Positions 1 to 9,052 of a DNA stretch of 25,098 nt are shown in pieces. Source of the stretch: Antrodiella citrinella (lineage: Eukaryota > Basidiomycota > Agaricomycetes > Polyporales > Steccherinaceae); the NCBI GenBank assembly GCA_004802725.1, contig SGPM01000373.1, forward strand, positions 1 through 25,098, in the 5' to 3' direction. The notes beneath the pieces were generated by a model that worked only from the letters and a program-made list of their open reading frames with translations, was not told where the DNA came from and did no database searches. Numbering within the stretch: position 1 is the first letter of the stretch; the number at the start of each line of letters is the position of its first letter. The translations under genes and the position numbers were made by a program.

Positions 1-265
1 CACAAGAAGCTGAGTATAATATTTCGAAGTACCATAGTACGCGAGACAAATAAGGCAGGGCGCCAGGTACCAAGTGACTGTTACTGATGGCTGTGACGAC
101 GAGAGAGCCTTTGCTGGCGCTTGGGAATATTTTGGATGGACGGGGTGATTTCCCGGGGTAAATGCCCCAGACGTAGAATGCGGTGATAGGGTTCGATTCC
201 AGTCTGGTTTCGAGACGAGCCCAGAGAGACAAGTTGATCATCTTGGGAGCACGGAGACCATCCAT
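1..265 (-). CDS. Partial open reading frame leaving the left edge, unknown product
   Basis: A frame of 88 codons starts at the ATG at 265 (MDGLRAPK..., with a second in-frame ATG nine codons in) and stays open to base 1, so its 3' part lies outside the window. The peptide has ordinary composition, with a stretch reading ITAFYVWGIYPG, and no motif I recognise. No intron is needed to keep it open. It could be the first exon of a real gene or a chance ORF; absence of stops over 265 bases is only weak support. Product unknown. Confidence 0.3.
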   Translation of the reverse strand, partial: MDGLRAPKMINLSLWARLETRLESNPITAFYVWGIYPGKSPRPSKIFPSASKGSLVVTAISNSHLVPGALPYLSRVLWYFEILYSASC

Positions 266-1585
266 CGTACTTATCGTAAGCTCATGTTCCCGCTCTCTAA
301 ATCCCGCTTACTCTCCTTTCTCAGTTTCATGCTGTCACGTCATCTGCTTGCGCGACGCGTAGACAAAGCTCCTGACGCTCTCAACGTGGTCACCACCTGT
401 TCTCATATTCTGTTCTCAAGCTCTCGAGCTCTCATGCTCGGAGGACTTCAACGTATCACTGAGTTGGGGGTTTCCGAGGATCCGAATACGATGGGCGGCC
501 AGAATTGGGTAGGGCCCGGGAGACGACAGGAAGAAGGACGGATCGGCTGCGTGTGGTGGTCCTCATCGACTCGGACCTGCTAGTTATCACAATGTAAGTA
601 CATCGTTCGAGTCCTATGTCGGTAATACAATACACTGCTTTTCGAGCACTTACCTCCGTGTGCTTGCGTGCACGAGTCTTCGATTCATGACGAGATACGT
701 CCGACCGTAACGTCTGACCGTCTCGATCATCGAGCGATCTCAAGGGAGTAGGCTCGTCCCCCAGCCGTTCCGAATGCTCTCTTCTCTCATTCACATTCCT
801 GCGCTCACACCATTGCCACAGCCAACTCGACATCGCCTTTCACTATCAGTCAACACGTGTGGGTACGTCGTCCTCAGCGGATACAGCATCTCTACCGAAG
901 ATTTCCGCCACTTCATTCTCTCGCTACCCCCGATGGAAGGAAAGTCAGTGAAATACACCGACGAACTTTCGTATTTCGCAAGGGTCTATACTTTCTGGGG
1001 TATCCAGCAGCAGGTACCTGTACCGAAGGCGAAATGTAAGTCATGTGCACATCACTCCGTACGATATGCGTCTCGACCTAACCATTGTTATACTTAGATT
1101 GCCTCGATGATAAGCCGCAGCTTGCGACTTGGAGTCATAACGTATACGCTCATAATGTATACTTATATCGAACCTCAGGGTAGACAAGTGCAAGCGATAT
1201 AGTGACTCAGACTGCCTGCAACGAGCCTGCGAGCACCACGACATCGAGCTCACACAGAAGAGATGGGGTCATGAGAGTCGTTAATTTACCAGACTGTGGG
1301 ACCGGAAGGTTACATATGCAATGCAGACGAAACAAAGGAAGAGGGGTCGCGTATGGTACGAACCAACTGGCTACACGAAACACGGACGATAGACTGAAGG
1401 AGAGTGGGAGACGAGCTCGGACGACATTAAGGTGGTTTCTGGCAGTAATAAAGAAATGAAGAGAAGAAACAATCCCGAGAGATAAAAATGATGATGCAAA
1501 CAACGAAAGTTGGGTGGGGCATGGGTGAAATCCAGGGTTATACCGTAACAAGATCGTAACTTCCTTTTCCTTTCGATCCTTCCCC
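266..1585. other. 1.3-kb stretch with no firm gene
   Basis: No long conserved frame is visible between the left-edge ORF and the 3' end of the FHA gene. Plausible intron borders occur on the plus strand, for example a GTAAGT at about 594 and a GTAAGT...TTAG pair at 1036-1097. The only spliced reading worth recording is listed separately at 774-1183. The rest holds no recognisable promoter, RNA gene or repeat. Confidence 0.5.
774..1183 (+). CDS. Weak two-exon candidate, unknown small protein
   Basis: An ATG at 774 opens a frame to 1035. A good donor (GTAAGT at 1036) and acceptor (CTTAG ending at 1097) would remove a 62-nt intron and continue in frame to a TAG at 1181-1183, giving 115 aa. Intron size matches the rest of the window, and the downstream part (STEDFRHFILSLPPM and onward) reads like ordinary protein. 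Against it: no recognisable domain, and the first 30 residues look like translated leader. It may be the 3' part of a larger degraded gene. Function not assigned. Confidence 0.22.
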
Positions 1586-4365
1586 TCATACTGCTGTCTC
1601 CGGTTTTACTCTCCAGATCACCGCCGCCGCCGCCACACTTAGGATCAGCACACCTGCTACTGTAGACATGCTGTGTAATCGCGGCTGAGAACAAATGGTA
1701 CGTCAGCGAAGAGCGGAAACAAAGATAAGAAGGGACATACAATATCTCGCGGGATATCTTTATCCTGGGACTGCGCAACAACTGAGGACGGGTTGGCTAG
1801 GCCAGTGACTGGTTGGTCTCGTAAAGATGGTTCAGGAGTGATAGGATACTGCATACTGGAAAGGGATTTCTGCAAACCGCCGTCCATGGCCATCTTCTCG
1901 CCGTTTACATGTGGTTCTTCTGATTCACTGGCCGAGTCGTCGACCATCCATGGCAGTCGGTGGCGGATCCGCGATGAAGTAGAAGGGGACAAATCATCTC
2001 GTGAGGGCGACGACGTGGTGATCTCCTCGTCTGCCGCCTCAGTTTCTCGGGAGGGTGACGCAGATCGTGACGAGTGACCACTACCAGAGCTGGAACGCCG
2101 CTTCCTGTGCCTGGTGCGCGTTGACGCAGAAGACAGACTCCGGGGACTTGGCGGTGTTACCAACCCGCCGCTGCTCCTCGGCTTCGCACTGCCGTTAGCC
2201 TGAGGATGCTGCAGCTGTGCCTGCAATGCAACAAGCGTGGCCATTCCAGTTTCAACCTTGGAGACGCTAGAGCCGACGCCATCCTCGATAGTGCGCAACC
2301 GGACATCTACCTCCTCCTTGGCTCTCCGCATCCGATCCCGCTCCTCGGACCATTCTTCCTGCACCGTGCTCCACTGGCCTTCAACGCCCTTCTTCCACTC
2401 GATGAACATTTCCTTGAGCGTCTCTCGCTCGCGTTCATCGTCGAAGCGCGGCGGGATGAGGTGCTCGTGGAGCTTGGTATCGATGGCCTCTGCGAGGGCT
2501 TGCTGAGATTCCGTTTGGACCTGGACCTGCGTCTGAGTCGATTTCACCAAAGACTCAAGCTCCGCGACCTTGGTCTCCAGAGACGAGATGGTAGACTGCG
2601 CGGTCGCATGTTGTGCCTCCAAGGACCTCGACAGCTCCAGTGCCGACTCCAGTTGACTCGCAAGGGTCGTCATTCGTAGAATAAGTTCGTCCGGAACAGC
2701 AGAAGAGGCGGAATTAGTTGTCGCAGGCGGTAGTGATGATGGATGGAGGTGGGTATTATCGCGGTGCAAATCTTCGTGCTCCTCGTCATCCTCGTTGATG
2801 CCCATCCCCATTCCAGTAGGTTCAGGTGTGCGAGGACGGCCGAGCTCGTCTCTACGTCGTCTCCGCTCCTCCTCCTCCTCTTCCGCCGCAATCTGCTCCT
2901 CATCCTCCTCATCTACTCTCTCCAGCTCGTGAGGCACCACAGTACCCACACTCCGTGCGTCGTCGTCGTCGTCAGGGATATACTCTCCCTCGTCGTGATC
3001 CTCCACGTGAGAATGAGATCGTCGCAATCGGTTCGGGCTCTGCGAATGAATTCGCAGGAGCTCCATCTCCCGCTTGCGCTCTTCCATCATGTCCCGCATG
3101 GAGCTGACCTCTCGCTTGATGGACTCGTGCTCTGCGAGCATACCCTCTAGCGACCTGATCTTGTCCACATGGTTTGCGAGTGATTCTTGAGTCTGCCGCA
3201 GTTGCGACTGCAGCTCCGAGAGAGCAGAGACGGGCTCTTGACTTGTGGAAGATGGTACAGTCATATGGTAACCCTCCCCATGAGCCTGCGGCGGAACGAC
3301 CGGGGGTAATTGATGTGCGTAAGGGGGGTTGTTCATGGGCTGCACCGTATAAATGAGACAACTACGAGGCTTGAGATACCCAAGAAGGACGCACCAAATT
3401 GCCACCGAGAGTGTCGTGAATGTCACCCATCGTATTCTGGAGGTTTGTCAACTCGCTGCCGGTCTCGCGACTCTTCTGGAGTTCGCCCTGCAGTCGACTC
3501 AGTAGATCTTGGAACGTGATACCACCTTTCATAGGCTGGCGCGCATTGCCGCCCATGCCGCCCAGGTCGACTCCACGGGATACTTGCCCTCGCTGAAGGC
3601 CCTGTACACCGTTCATGCCGTTCTGATTGGCACCGGCGAAGTTGAAGGCGTTCCCATTCCGGCCTACACCTTGTCCTTGCCCAGGGAGACTATACATGGG
3701 CGGGTTTTGCTGATGTTGGGCCTCAAGACGGGAGGCATTCTGCGCGTCCTGCTCGTTGAGGATGCATAGCACCCGAGCTGCGACCTTGTGGTGGACGATG
3801 GTCTTGTTGTCTTCGCCTACAATGTCGATACCGAATTCCTGTAGAGGCGACCGAGTCGTTTGAATGAGTGGCGGTGAATGTTCGACGGGGTACATACGAC
3901 AATGTCCTCGTTCTTCAGCTCAAAAGGTTCAGATTCCAGGCCTTCTGCACTGAGACGCTCGCTGTTAATGAAGGTTCCGTTCGAGCTTTTGACATCCTTG
4001 ATGAAGATCTGGGAGACATAGATGAGTATCACCAGAAGACAGGCAGTACCATTTCAATATGCGCTGAGGTAATGTGGCCTTGCGGCAGGGAAGGAGGAAA
4101 GGACGCTGCTTAAAAGTTTTTACGCCCGAACACTCACTTTTCCAGTCTCCTCCCACACCTCTGCATGCTGTCTACTCAGTACTTTGGAATCGAAATAACC
4201 GTTACGTTCTGCCGGGACTGTCTTTGCGTTTGTCTGTCGGCCGATCTTGACGCGCTGGCCGTTGACGAGTGAAATGTGTTTGGGGATGAACGAGTCGTTG
4301 AGAGGGTAGAGATAGAGAGCGGGGTAGGGCACTTGGCTTATGGGTGAAGATGCGAAAGGGGGCAT
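1586..4365 (-). CDS. FHA-domain, coiled-coil, tail-anchored protein (Far9/Far10/Vps64, SLMAP type)
   Basis: Five exons, all joined in phase 0: 4138-4365, 3898-4008, 3395-3838, 1741-3339 and 1586-1684, giving 826 aa. An FHA phosphothreonine-binding fold spans about residues 20-115 and carries the hallmark GR (42-43), SRQHA (64-68) and SSNGTFIN (84-91). Q/N/G-rich linkers follow, then coiled coils at about 290-350 and 475-610, with acidic and Ser/Arg-rich low-complexity stretches between and after them. The last exon adds a hydrophobic segment (about 802-818, rich in V/L/A) followed by a short basic tail, a C-terminal tail anchor. FHA plus coiled coil plus tail anchor is the architecture of yeast Far9/Vps64 and Far10 and animal SLMAP, STRIPAK subunits at ER or nuclear-envelope membranes. 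A stop precedes the ATG in frame, supporting this start. An extra 5' exon cannot be excluded. Confidence 0.85.
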
Positions 4366-6105
4366 CGTGAATGCCGTCGAGAACAGCGAGGAAGGGGTGC
4401 TGGAGGTCGTCGAGAGGGTCGTCGACGTTGTGGCTCAGACGGCTCTTTGTTTGTCCCAAGTTTGGCACCCTCTCATAAACTCCCACCACGCCCCTTCCCG
4501 CGACGCTCTTTGCACAGTTTCTCCTTTTCTTCTTTTCTCCGTATTCACATCAGAACATGCTACACCCATGCTACACATACGTATTCGACGCTGTGAGCTT
4601 TCTGCGGCGTGGTTCACCCTGGACATCGTCGCGGCTCCTGGCGTCAACATCATCACGTGATCCTGGTCGAGTCACTTTTGAGCATGGCCGTATCCTCTGC
4701 AAGATCCTCTGCAGTAGACGGTGAACGAGCATTCGGAATGATCATATCTGTCGCGTTTTAGACATGATTCCGTGCCTACATGGACCCTCTCGTTCCATAC
4801 AAGATAAGCATCGCAGTTGACAGCATCGAATTGTCGATCACTGCAACAGCGAGATAGGTACGCACTGAAGCCTGAACTGAGTACCAGAGTCGTTTCAGGC
4901 AAAGTTCAACTTACATGCTGACTACGCAGGGAGTCCCAGGCTTCATACCGATAGCTTTGCCACACTCACGCAAATGCTTATTGCCCCCGTGATCACCGCT
5001 GCCTCCGTGTCATTCAACGTAAGGGGATCGCTTTCATGTAACCTGTTTCCTACACTGATTCAAAGAGGGGTCGAACGATGTTACTTACGTCGCACTGTAA
5101 GATCATCTATCATGGAGAGAGGTCAGACTGCAGTGTCACTGCACAGGAGTCATGGACAGATGACTTTGGACCGACGACGTTGTAGTGGCAATGATCACGA
5201 GATCCCACTGCAGCGCATCATCCATCAGTACTAGACTGAGTCTTCCACGCAAGGCACGTCGAATCGCACTGCACTGAACCAAGAAGCCTCATTGTAGTCG
5301 TTGTCATCGTAAGAGAAAAAGTACAGTACACAGAAGTAATACATATGTATACGTATACAGAAAGAGATACAAAAGAGATAAAACTGTTCACATTCCTTAC
5401 TGCTATTTCGTCCGTGTCTCTATCGTCCGTGTCTCTATCGCCGCCCAAACCTTCGCCCCCGAACCTTTTCCAACGTCCAAGGCATTCCAATCCCAGCGAT
5501 GGGCGGGGGCTGTAGGAGGGACGCCCGTCAAACCAACAGGGCAGGTCCAGTCCAGAAAGAAAATCCGCGGCCCCAAATCACCAGGTGTCCAATCACCAGA
5601 TCCATCTCCTCCCACCAGCCCTCGTTCTCGCACCACTGCCAATCCGACGTGTGCGATAGGCATTAACAAGGATCCGGACGTGGGGGCGTCTAAAGAATAA
5701 GGAGAGACAGTGCATCAGCACATCGTGTTCGAGTTTGTTATGTCATAAGGAGGAAACACGACACAGGATCGAGAGAACAGAACAGGCCGACATGGCAGTT
5801 TCGGAGCACCGCGACGTCTTGCGACGTGCACAGATGGCCGATGGGAACGATCCCATGAGAACATTATTTTGCCATAATGGTATGCCAGACCACAGCCACA
5901 GATAACGAGAAGAAGTTGGAAGGCGGCAATGCGGATAAGGAACTGCGGTGTCTGGAAAGCATGGAAACAACTCGCGAGGCATTTTAGTAGTACAACAACG
6001 GACAAGATGATGGTTCTAGCGCGGTACAAACCGATATTCGGATCCAAGAGAAGGCGTGGAATAAATGATACAGAGGATATGCAAGGGGAAAAGAGAGAAG
6101 GAGAC
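4366..6105. other. Intergenic stretch with degraded coding traces
   Basis: Between the FHA gene start and the tail of the Par32-like gene I see no complete gene. The notable contents are a Cys-rich exon pair at 4672-4998 and an 86-codon ORF (minus, 5403-5663, ATG at 5663) with no recognisable motif. Two adjacent copies of a 16-bp unit lie at about 5409-5440. The part nearest 4366-4660 should hold the promoter of the FHA gene, but no TATA box stands out. Confidence 0.45.
4672..4998 (-). pseudogene. Cys-rich exon pair, possible remnant of a small secreted protein
   Basis: Two minus-strand blocks, 4915-4998 and 4672-4840, join across a 74-nt intron with good borders (GTAAGT donor, TTGCAG acceptor). 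The joined frame has seven cysteines in about 80 residues and ends at a TGA at 4672-4674. The spacing (CGKAIG...PGTPC..., then C, C, C, C, C) recalls small Cys-rich fungal secreted proteins, but I recognise no family. No upstream exon gives an ATG or signal peptide in the right phase: the nearest candidate (ATGATC, about 5085-5102) is in phase 0 whereas phase 2 is needed. It may be a decayed gene or one with an unrecognised first exon. Confidence 0.25.
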
Positions 6106-6528
6106 TCATGAGAAATCGAGGAAAGACACATACTCAAAGTCTTCATGTAATGTTTGCAAAGACCGAGATTTGGTGATGGTCGATGCGATACTTTGCGTAT
6201 CAGACATCGTTGTCATACTTGATGGGGTGGGTGAGCGAGACGTGTCGGACCCAAAAGACAAAGACACAGATGAACCAGTGTAGGAGTAAGAGTCGTTGGA
6301 GGAGCTGGAGTCGGTAGGCGTAGAGGGCATGTCCAGAGTGAGACATGAATTAGATGGAGAAGTGATACGCATGATAGGATGAGACGAAACAGATGACAAC
6401 GACGGTGAGGCTTGATGAGAGGAGTGTGCAGAAAGATTTGAAGGGCGGACGTTGATGGAAGACTCTGAGCGACGTTGCTGTGCAAAGCGTTTCCGTTCCA
6501 TTTGCACTCCTGCTCGCCTCGCTGCGAG
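6106..6528 (-). CDS. Ser-rich C-terminal extension frame of the Par32-like gene
   Basis: Directly after the TGA of the Par32-like gene the same frame stays open for 140 codons to a TGA at 6106-6108. It begins LAARRAGVQ then MERKRFAQQRR, and continues as a Ser/Thr-rich tail ending in an acidic, aromatic HEDFEYVSFLDFS. The first ATG in this frame lies at 6501, with a GTG two codons earlier. It can be joined to the upstream coding sequence by stop readthrough, or by removing a 51-nt GT-AG segment (6522-6572) that contains the TGA and a CTGAC branch-like motif. That splice gives a 421-aa protein instead of 297 aa. It could also be a separate short gene. Confidence 0.45.
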   Translation of the reverse strand, partial: LAARRAGVQMERKRFAQQRRSESSINVRPSNLSAHSSHQASPSLSSVSSHPIMRITSPSNSCLTLDMPSTPTDSSSSNDSYSYTGSSVSLSFGSDTSRSPTPSSMTTMSDTQSIASTITKSRSLQTLHEDFEYVSFLDFS

Positions 6529-7749
6529 TCATTCGCGAATAGGAGTGTCGCCAAGGTCAGTGCCGTTGGCACCAGTGCGAGGTACGGCCACACGACCACG
6601 AGAGTGCTCGCGCGACTTGGATTCGCCTTCGCTGGAGTTCTGCCGCGACATCTTGCTCCAGATCTTCGCGATACCATGTCGGTCCTTGGAAACGCTTCGG
6701 TCACGACGGTCTGGTGAAGATGGACCGCGAGACCCAGAGCGAGAGAAGTTTCCCGCGCCACCACGTCCCATTGACTCGAAAGTACCGTGGACGTGTGGGT
6801 GAACCTCGTTGGGTGGGCTGTGAATATCGGTGATGTTGGCACGTCCTCCACGTCCAGTAGAGTGTCTAATTGCAAGTTGTCAGTATGGAAGTGAAATGAA
6901 TCTAACAAAAAGGGCGCTCACATTCCCTCTTCATGTGATATCTCGAGTCTGTCGAATTCGTCAAGCAGGTCGAGTCCCTCTGCATCATGCGCAGATCCAG
7001 GTGCAATGTTACCTCTTCCGCCGCGGCCGGTAGAGTGCACGTCTGCCAAGGCACCAACGCGAGAGTGAGATCGCGAAGTGGTGATGTTGCCCATTCCGCC
7101 GCGGCCAGACTTGTGCTAACAAAGTTCGGATTGAAGTTAGCCAAACGATCCCGACACGCAGGATCTTCGAAATGAAGGGGGTGGCGTATAAAGGGAAAAG
7201 AAGGCACAGCTCTGAGGGGGGGAAGAACCGTGCTGGACGCATCGGGAAATTGCAATGTAGCACTTACGACATTTTTAGCAGCCTCTTCGCTCGTCTGGAT
7301 GACGCCGCGTTCGTACTCTGCGTTGTTCTCGTTAATCTCGTTGATGATGGAGGCGGTCTGTGTGGCTCCCTCCGGTGCCTGCGATGCAGCACGAGCAACC
7401 GAGGTAGACAAAATATTGCCAACTCCGCCTCGGCCGATGGCCTGAGAGAGAGCTTGCTCCTGTGACGGTACGAGAGTGAGTAGGTCTCTAAAGAGGTGTA
7501 GAGTTGAGACATACCCTCTCCGGCGGAACGGCTGGTTCTCTGCCGCGCACGGGCTCGGCTTCTACGGGACTGCTTTGAGAAGTAGAGTTGCGACGAATGT
7601 TTCCAGCCCCTCCTCGTCCAGAGGAATGCTAATGGAGCCGAAGCAATAGTTAGACCATAACGGACCAGTATGCTGCGCTCGAATGTACTCACGAAGACAG
7701 TCTCGCGTCCACGAGAGACAGAGCGATCTTGAGGCAAAACTTCGGCCAT
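6529..7749 (-). CDS. Par32-like (DUF3602) GRGGAGN-repeat protein
   Basis: Five exons: 7693-7749, 7515-7628, 7268-7459, 6922-7115 and 6529-6865, giving 297 aa if the TGA at 6529-6531 is used. The start is the ATG at 7749 (MAEVLPQDRSVSRGR). Six copies of a Gly-Arg signature are visible, each at or near an exon start: GRGGAGN (23-29), GRGGVGN (66-72), GRGGMGN (125-131), GRGGRGN (151-157), GRGGRAN (about 192) and GRGGAGN (about 218). This repeat defines the fungal DUF3602 family, which includes budding-yeast Par32/Amu1, a TORC1-responsive phosphoprotein that inhibits the Mep1 and Mep3 ammonium transporters. The role here is inferred from the family. The chain is otherwise Ser/Arg-rich and probably disordered, with no membrane segment. 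The intron at 7116-7267 is unusually long for this window (152 nt). Confidence 0.85.
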
Positions 7750-8151
7750 GACAAGCACGCAACAGATGCAAGAGCAGAGGGACAGGTGAGTACTGTTTTA
7801 TGAGGAGGAGGAACGAGAAACGAAAAGGGGCAGAGGCTGCGCTAGTCGAGAAACGGGCTAATGTTATATGGAAACGGAAATGGAAGAAGGTCGCGGGAAA
7901 CAGAGCGTGCGCTGCCGACCTCAAGGCTCAAACAGAGTTTACGGAGAGCGGAGAGATGGCAACTCGACGCTTTTCGGCACATGAACATCCCAGAGCTCGA
8001 CAACGGCTGAGTCCGTCGAGCTGTAATCAAGGTATTTCGATAGATGACAAGATGCGGAAGCATCCATAGCACCAGCAGTTTGCCATAGAATAGAGCTGAC
8101 TGTGGCTTATCTCCTTATCTCTGGCACGATAGCGAGAAACAAAATGCAAGC
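7750..8151. other. Intergenic, probable promoter of the Par32-like gene
   Basis: About 400 bases separate the ATG of the Par32-like gene from the stop of the small ORF upstream, which is on the same strand. No convincing coding frame, TATA box or repeat is visible. A possible 48-nt GT-AG intron just after the small ORF (about 8107-8154) would extend that ORF into this stretch, but the result is not recognisable. Confidence 0.4.
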
Positions 8152-8379
8152 TCATAAGATAAACACACCTTGTCTCCCTTCTCCCATGTCCTCTACCTTT
8201 GTGAGTATCGACGACGTGTCTGTGCCCGCCACAGACACCGTGTCGCTGGGTCTGTCTTCATGGACATCGCCCAGGACCCGCCCTATTTTGGCGCCAATCG
8301 CTGATATCTGGCGGGACCAGCTGGACGACCGTGCGCTTCGTGTGGGCGAGGTGGAAGACTCGCGTTCTGGTGTCGTCAT
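8152..8379 (-). CDS. Small Ser/Thr-rich protein, unknown function
   Basis: ATG at 8377-8379 and TGA at 8152-8154 give 75 aa. The N-terminal third is Ser/Thr/Pro/Arg-rich (TPERESSTSPTRS), followed by an amphipathic stretch (SAIGAKIGRVLGDV) and an acidic/Ser-Thr part with TVSVAGTDTSSILTKVED. The composition is protein-like and has no low-complexity codon artefact. There is no signal peptide, membrane span or Cys motif. A donor-like GTGTGT near the end could splice to a further exon downstream, making the true C-terminus uncertain. I recognise no family; it may be a short lineage-specific gene. Confidence 0.4.
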   Translation of the reverse strand: MTTPERESSTSPTRSARSSSWSRQISAIGAKIGRVLGDVHEDRPSDTVSVAGTDTSSILTKVEDMGEGRQGVFIL

Positions 8380-9052
8380 GCACGGCGACGACGACGAGTA
8401 GTGGATGGATGGTGGATGGGTGTGGGATGCGAGGAGGGTGAGTACGACCTTGCCCCTTTTCCGTGAATTTGAGTCAGAGGCAACAGTTTCGGGTCTTGAG
8501 TGTTACGCAGGATTGCGATTGAGACACGCCATAAGACCTCGGACCTCCCTTGTTAGTTGTTGTGCTGCCCATCATCCACAGCATCCAAGGACCCTCCTAT
8601 TGGCCGACCCAACCCAAATACCCTGTCAACGTGCGTTTCCCAACCTGACACCATCTCTATCTCTCTCTCACGTAGTCCTTCCCGTTCCTCCGCCGTATTC
8701 TACCCTGTGCATATTTACGCTACCAGCAATACATGCAGCGTCTTTCTTACCTCCCATGTGTGCCACATCCTTGCACGTTTGCACCCTGCACATTCGAGAG
8801 TCTTTTCCGACATGCTCCAACTGAAAATCGAGCTTGAACGACTATGTTCCTTGAACGTTAACAGCCTCGCATTAGAGTTTTTGTAAGCAATTTTGGAATA
8901 GGCTCTCGCCGCATACGTCGACATTCAATCTTTCGACAAATCGCAACACATAACAATACACACATTTCACAGCAACCGCGCATCTCACAAACACTCCCAG
9001 ATCGCAACACATCGCCACAAACACGACACCCTCTATATACCTCGGGCGCAGA
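8380..9052. other. Intergenic stretch between the small ORF and COG7
   Basis: This 670-bp stretch lies downstream of the COG7 stop and upstream of the small minus-strand ORF, so it should hold the COG7 3' UTR and the small ORF's promoter. The ORFs on the plus strand here are C/T-rich low-complexity translations with no motif. No TATA box or repeat stands out. Confidence 0.4.

Noticed and set aside
190..200. GGTTCGATTCC, a perfect tRNA B-box match
   Set aside because: No acceptor or T-stem pairing forms around it and no A-box sits at the right distance; it lies inside the left-edge open frame and is probably chance.
2206..3150. Long plus-strand ORFs (157 and 135 codons)
   Set aside because: They are antisense shadows of the FHA/coiled-coil gene's large exon, whose composition leaves other frames open.
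6213..6908. 231-codon minus-strand ORF
   Set aside because: It overlaps the Par32-like gene in another frame and crosses an intron; the GRGGAGN frame explains the region.
8405..8886. Plus-strand ORFs of 139 and 109 codons
   Set aside because: C/T-rich, no motif, and lying where a promoter and a 3' UTR are expected.
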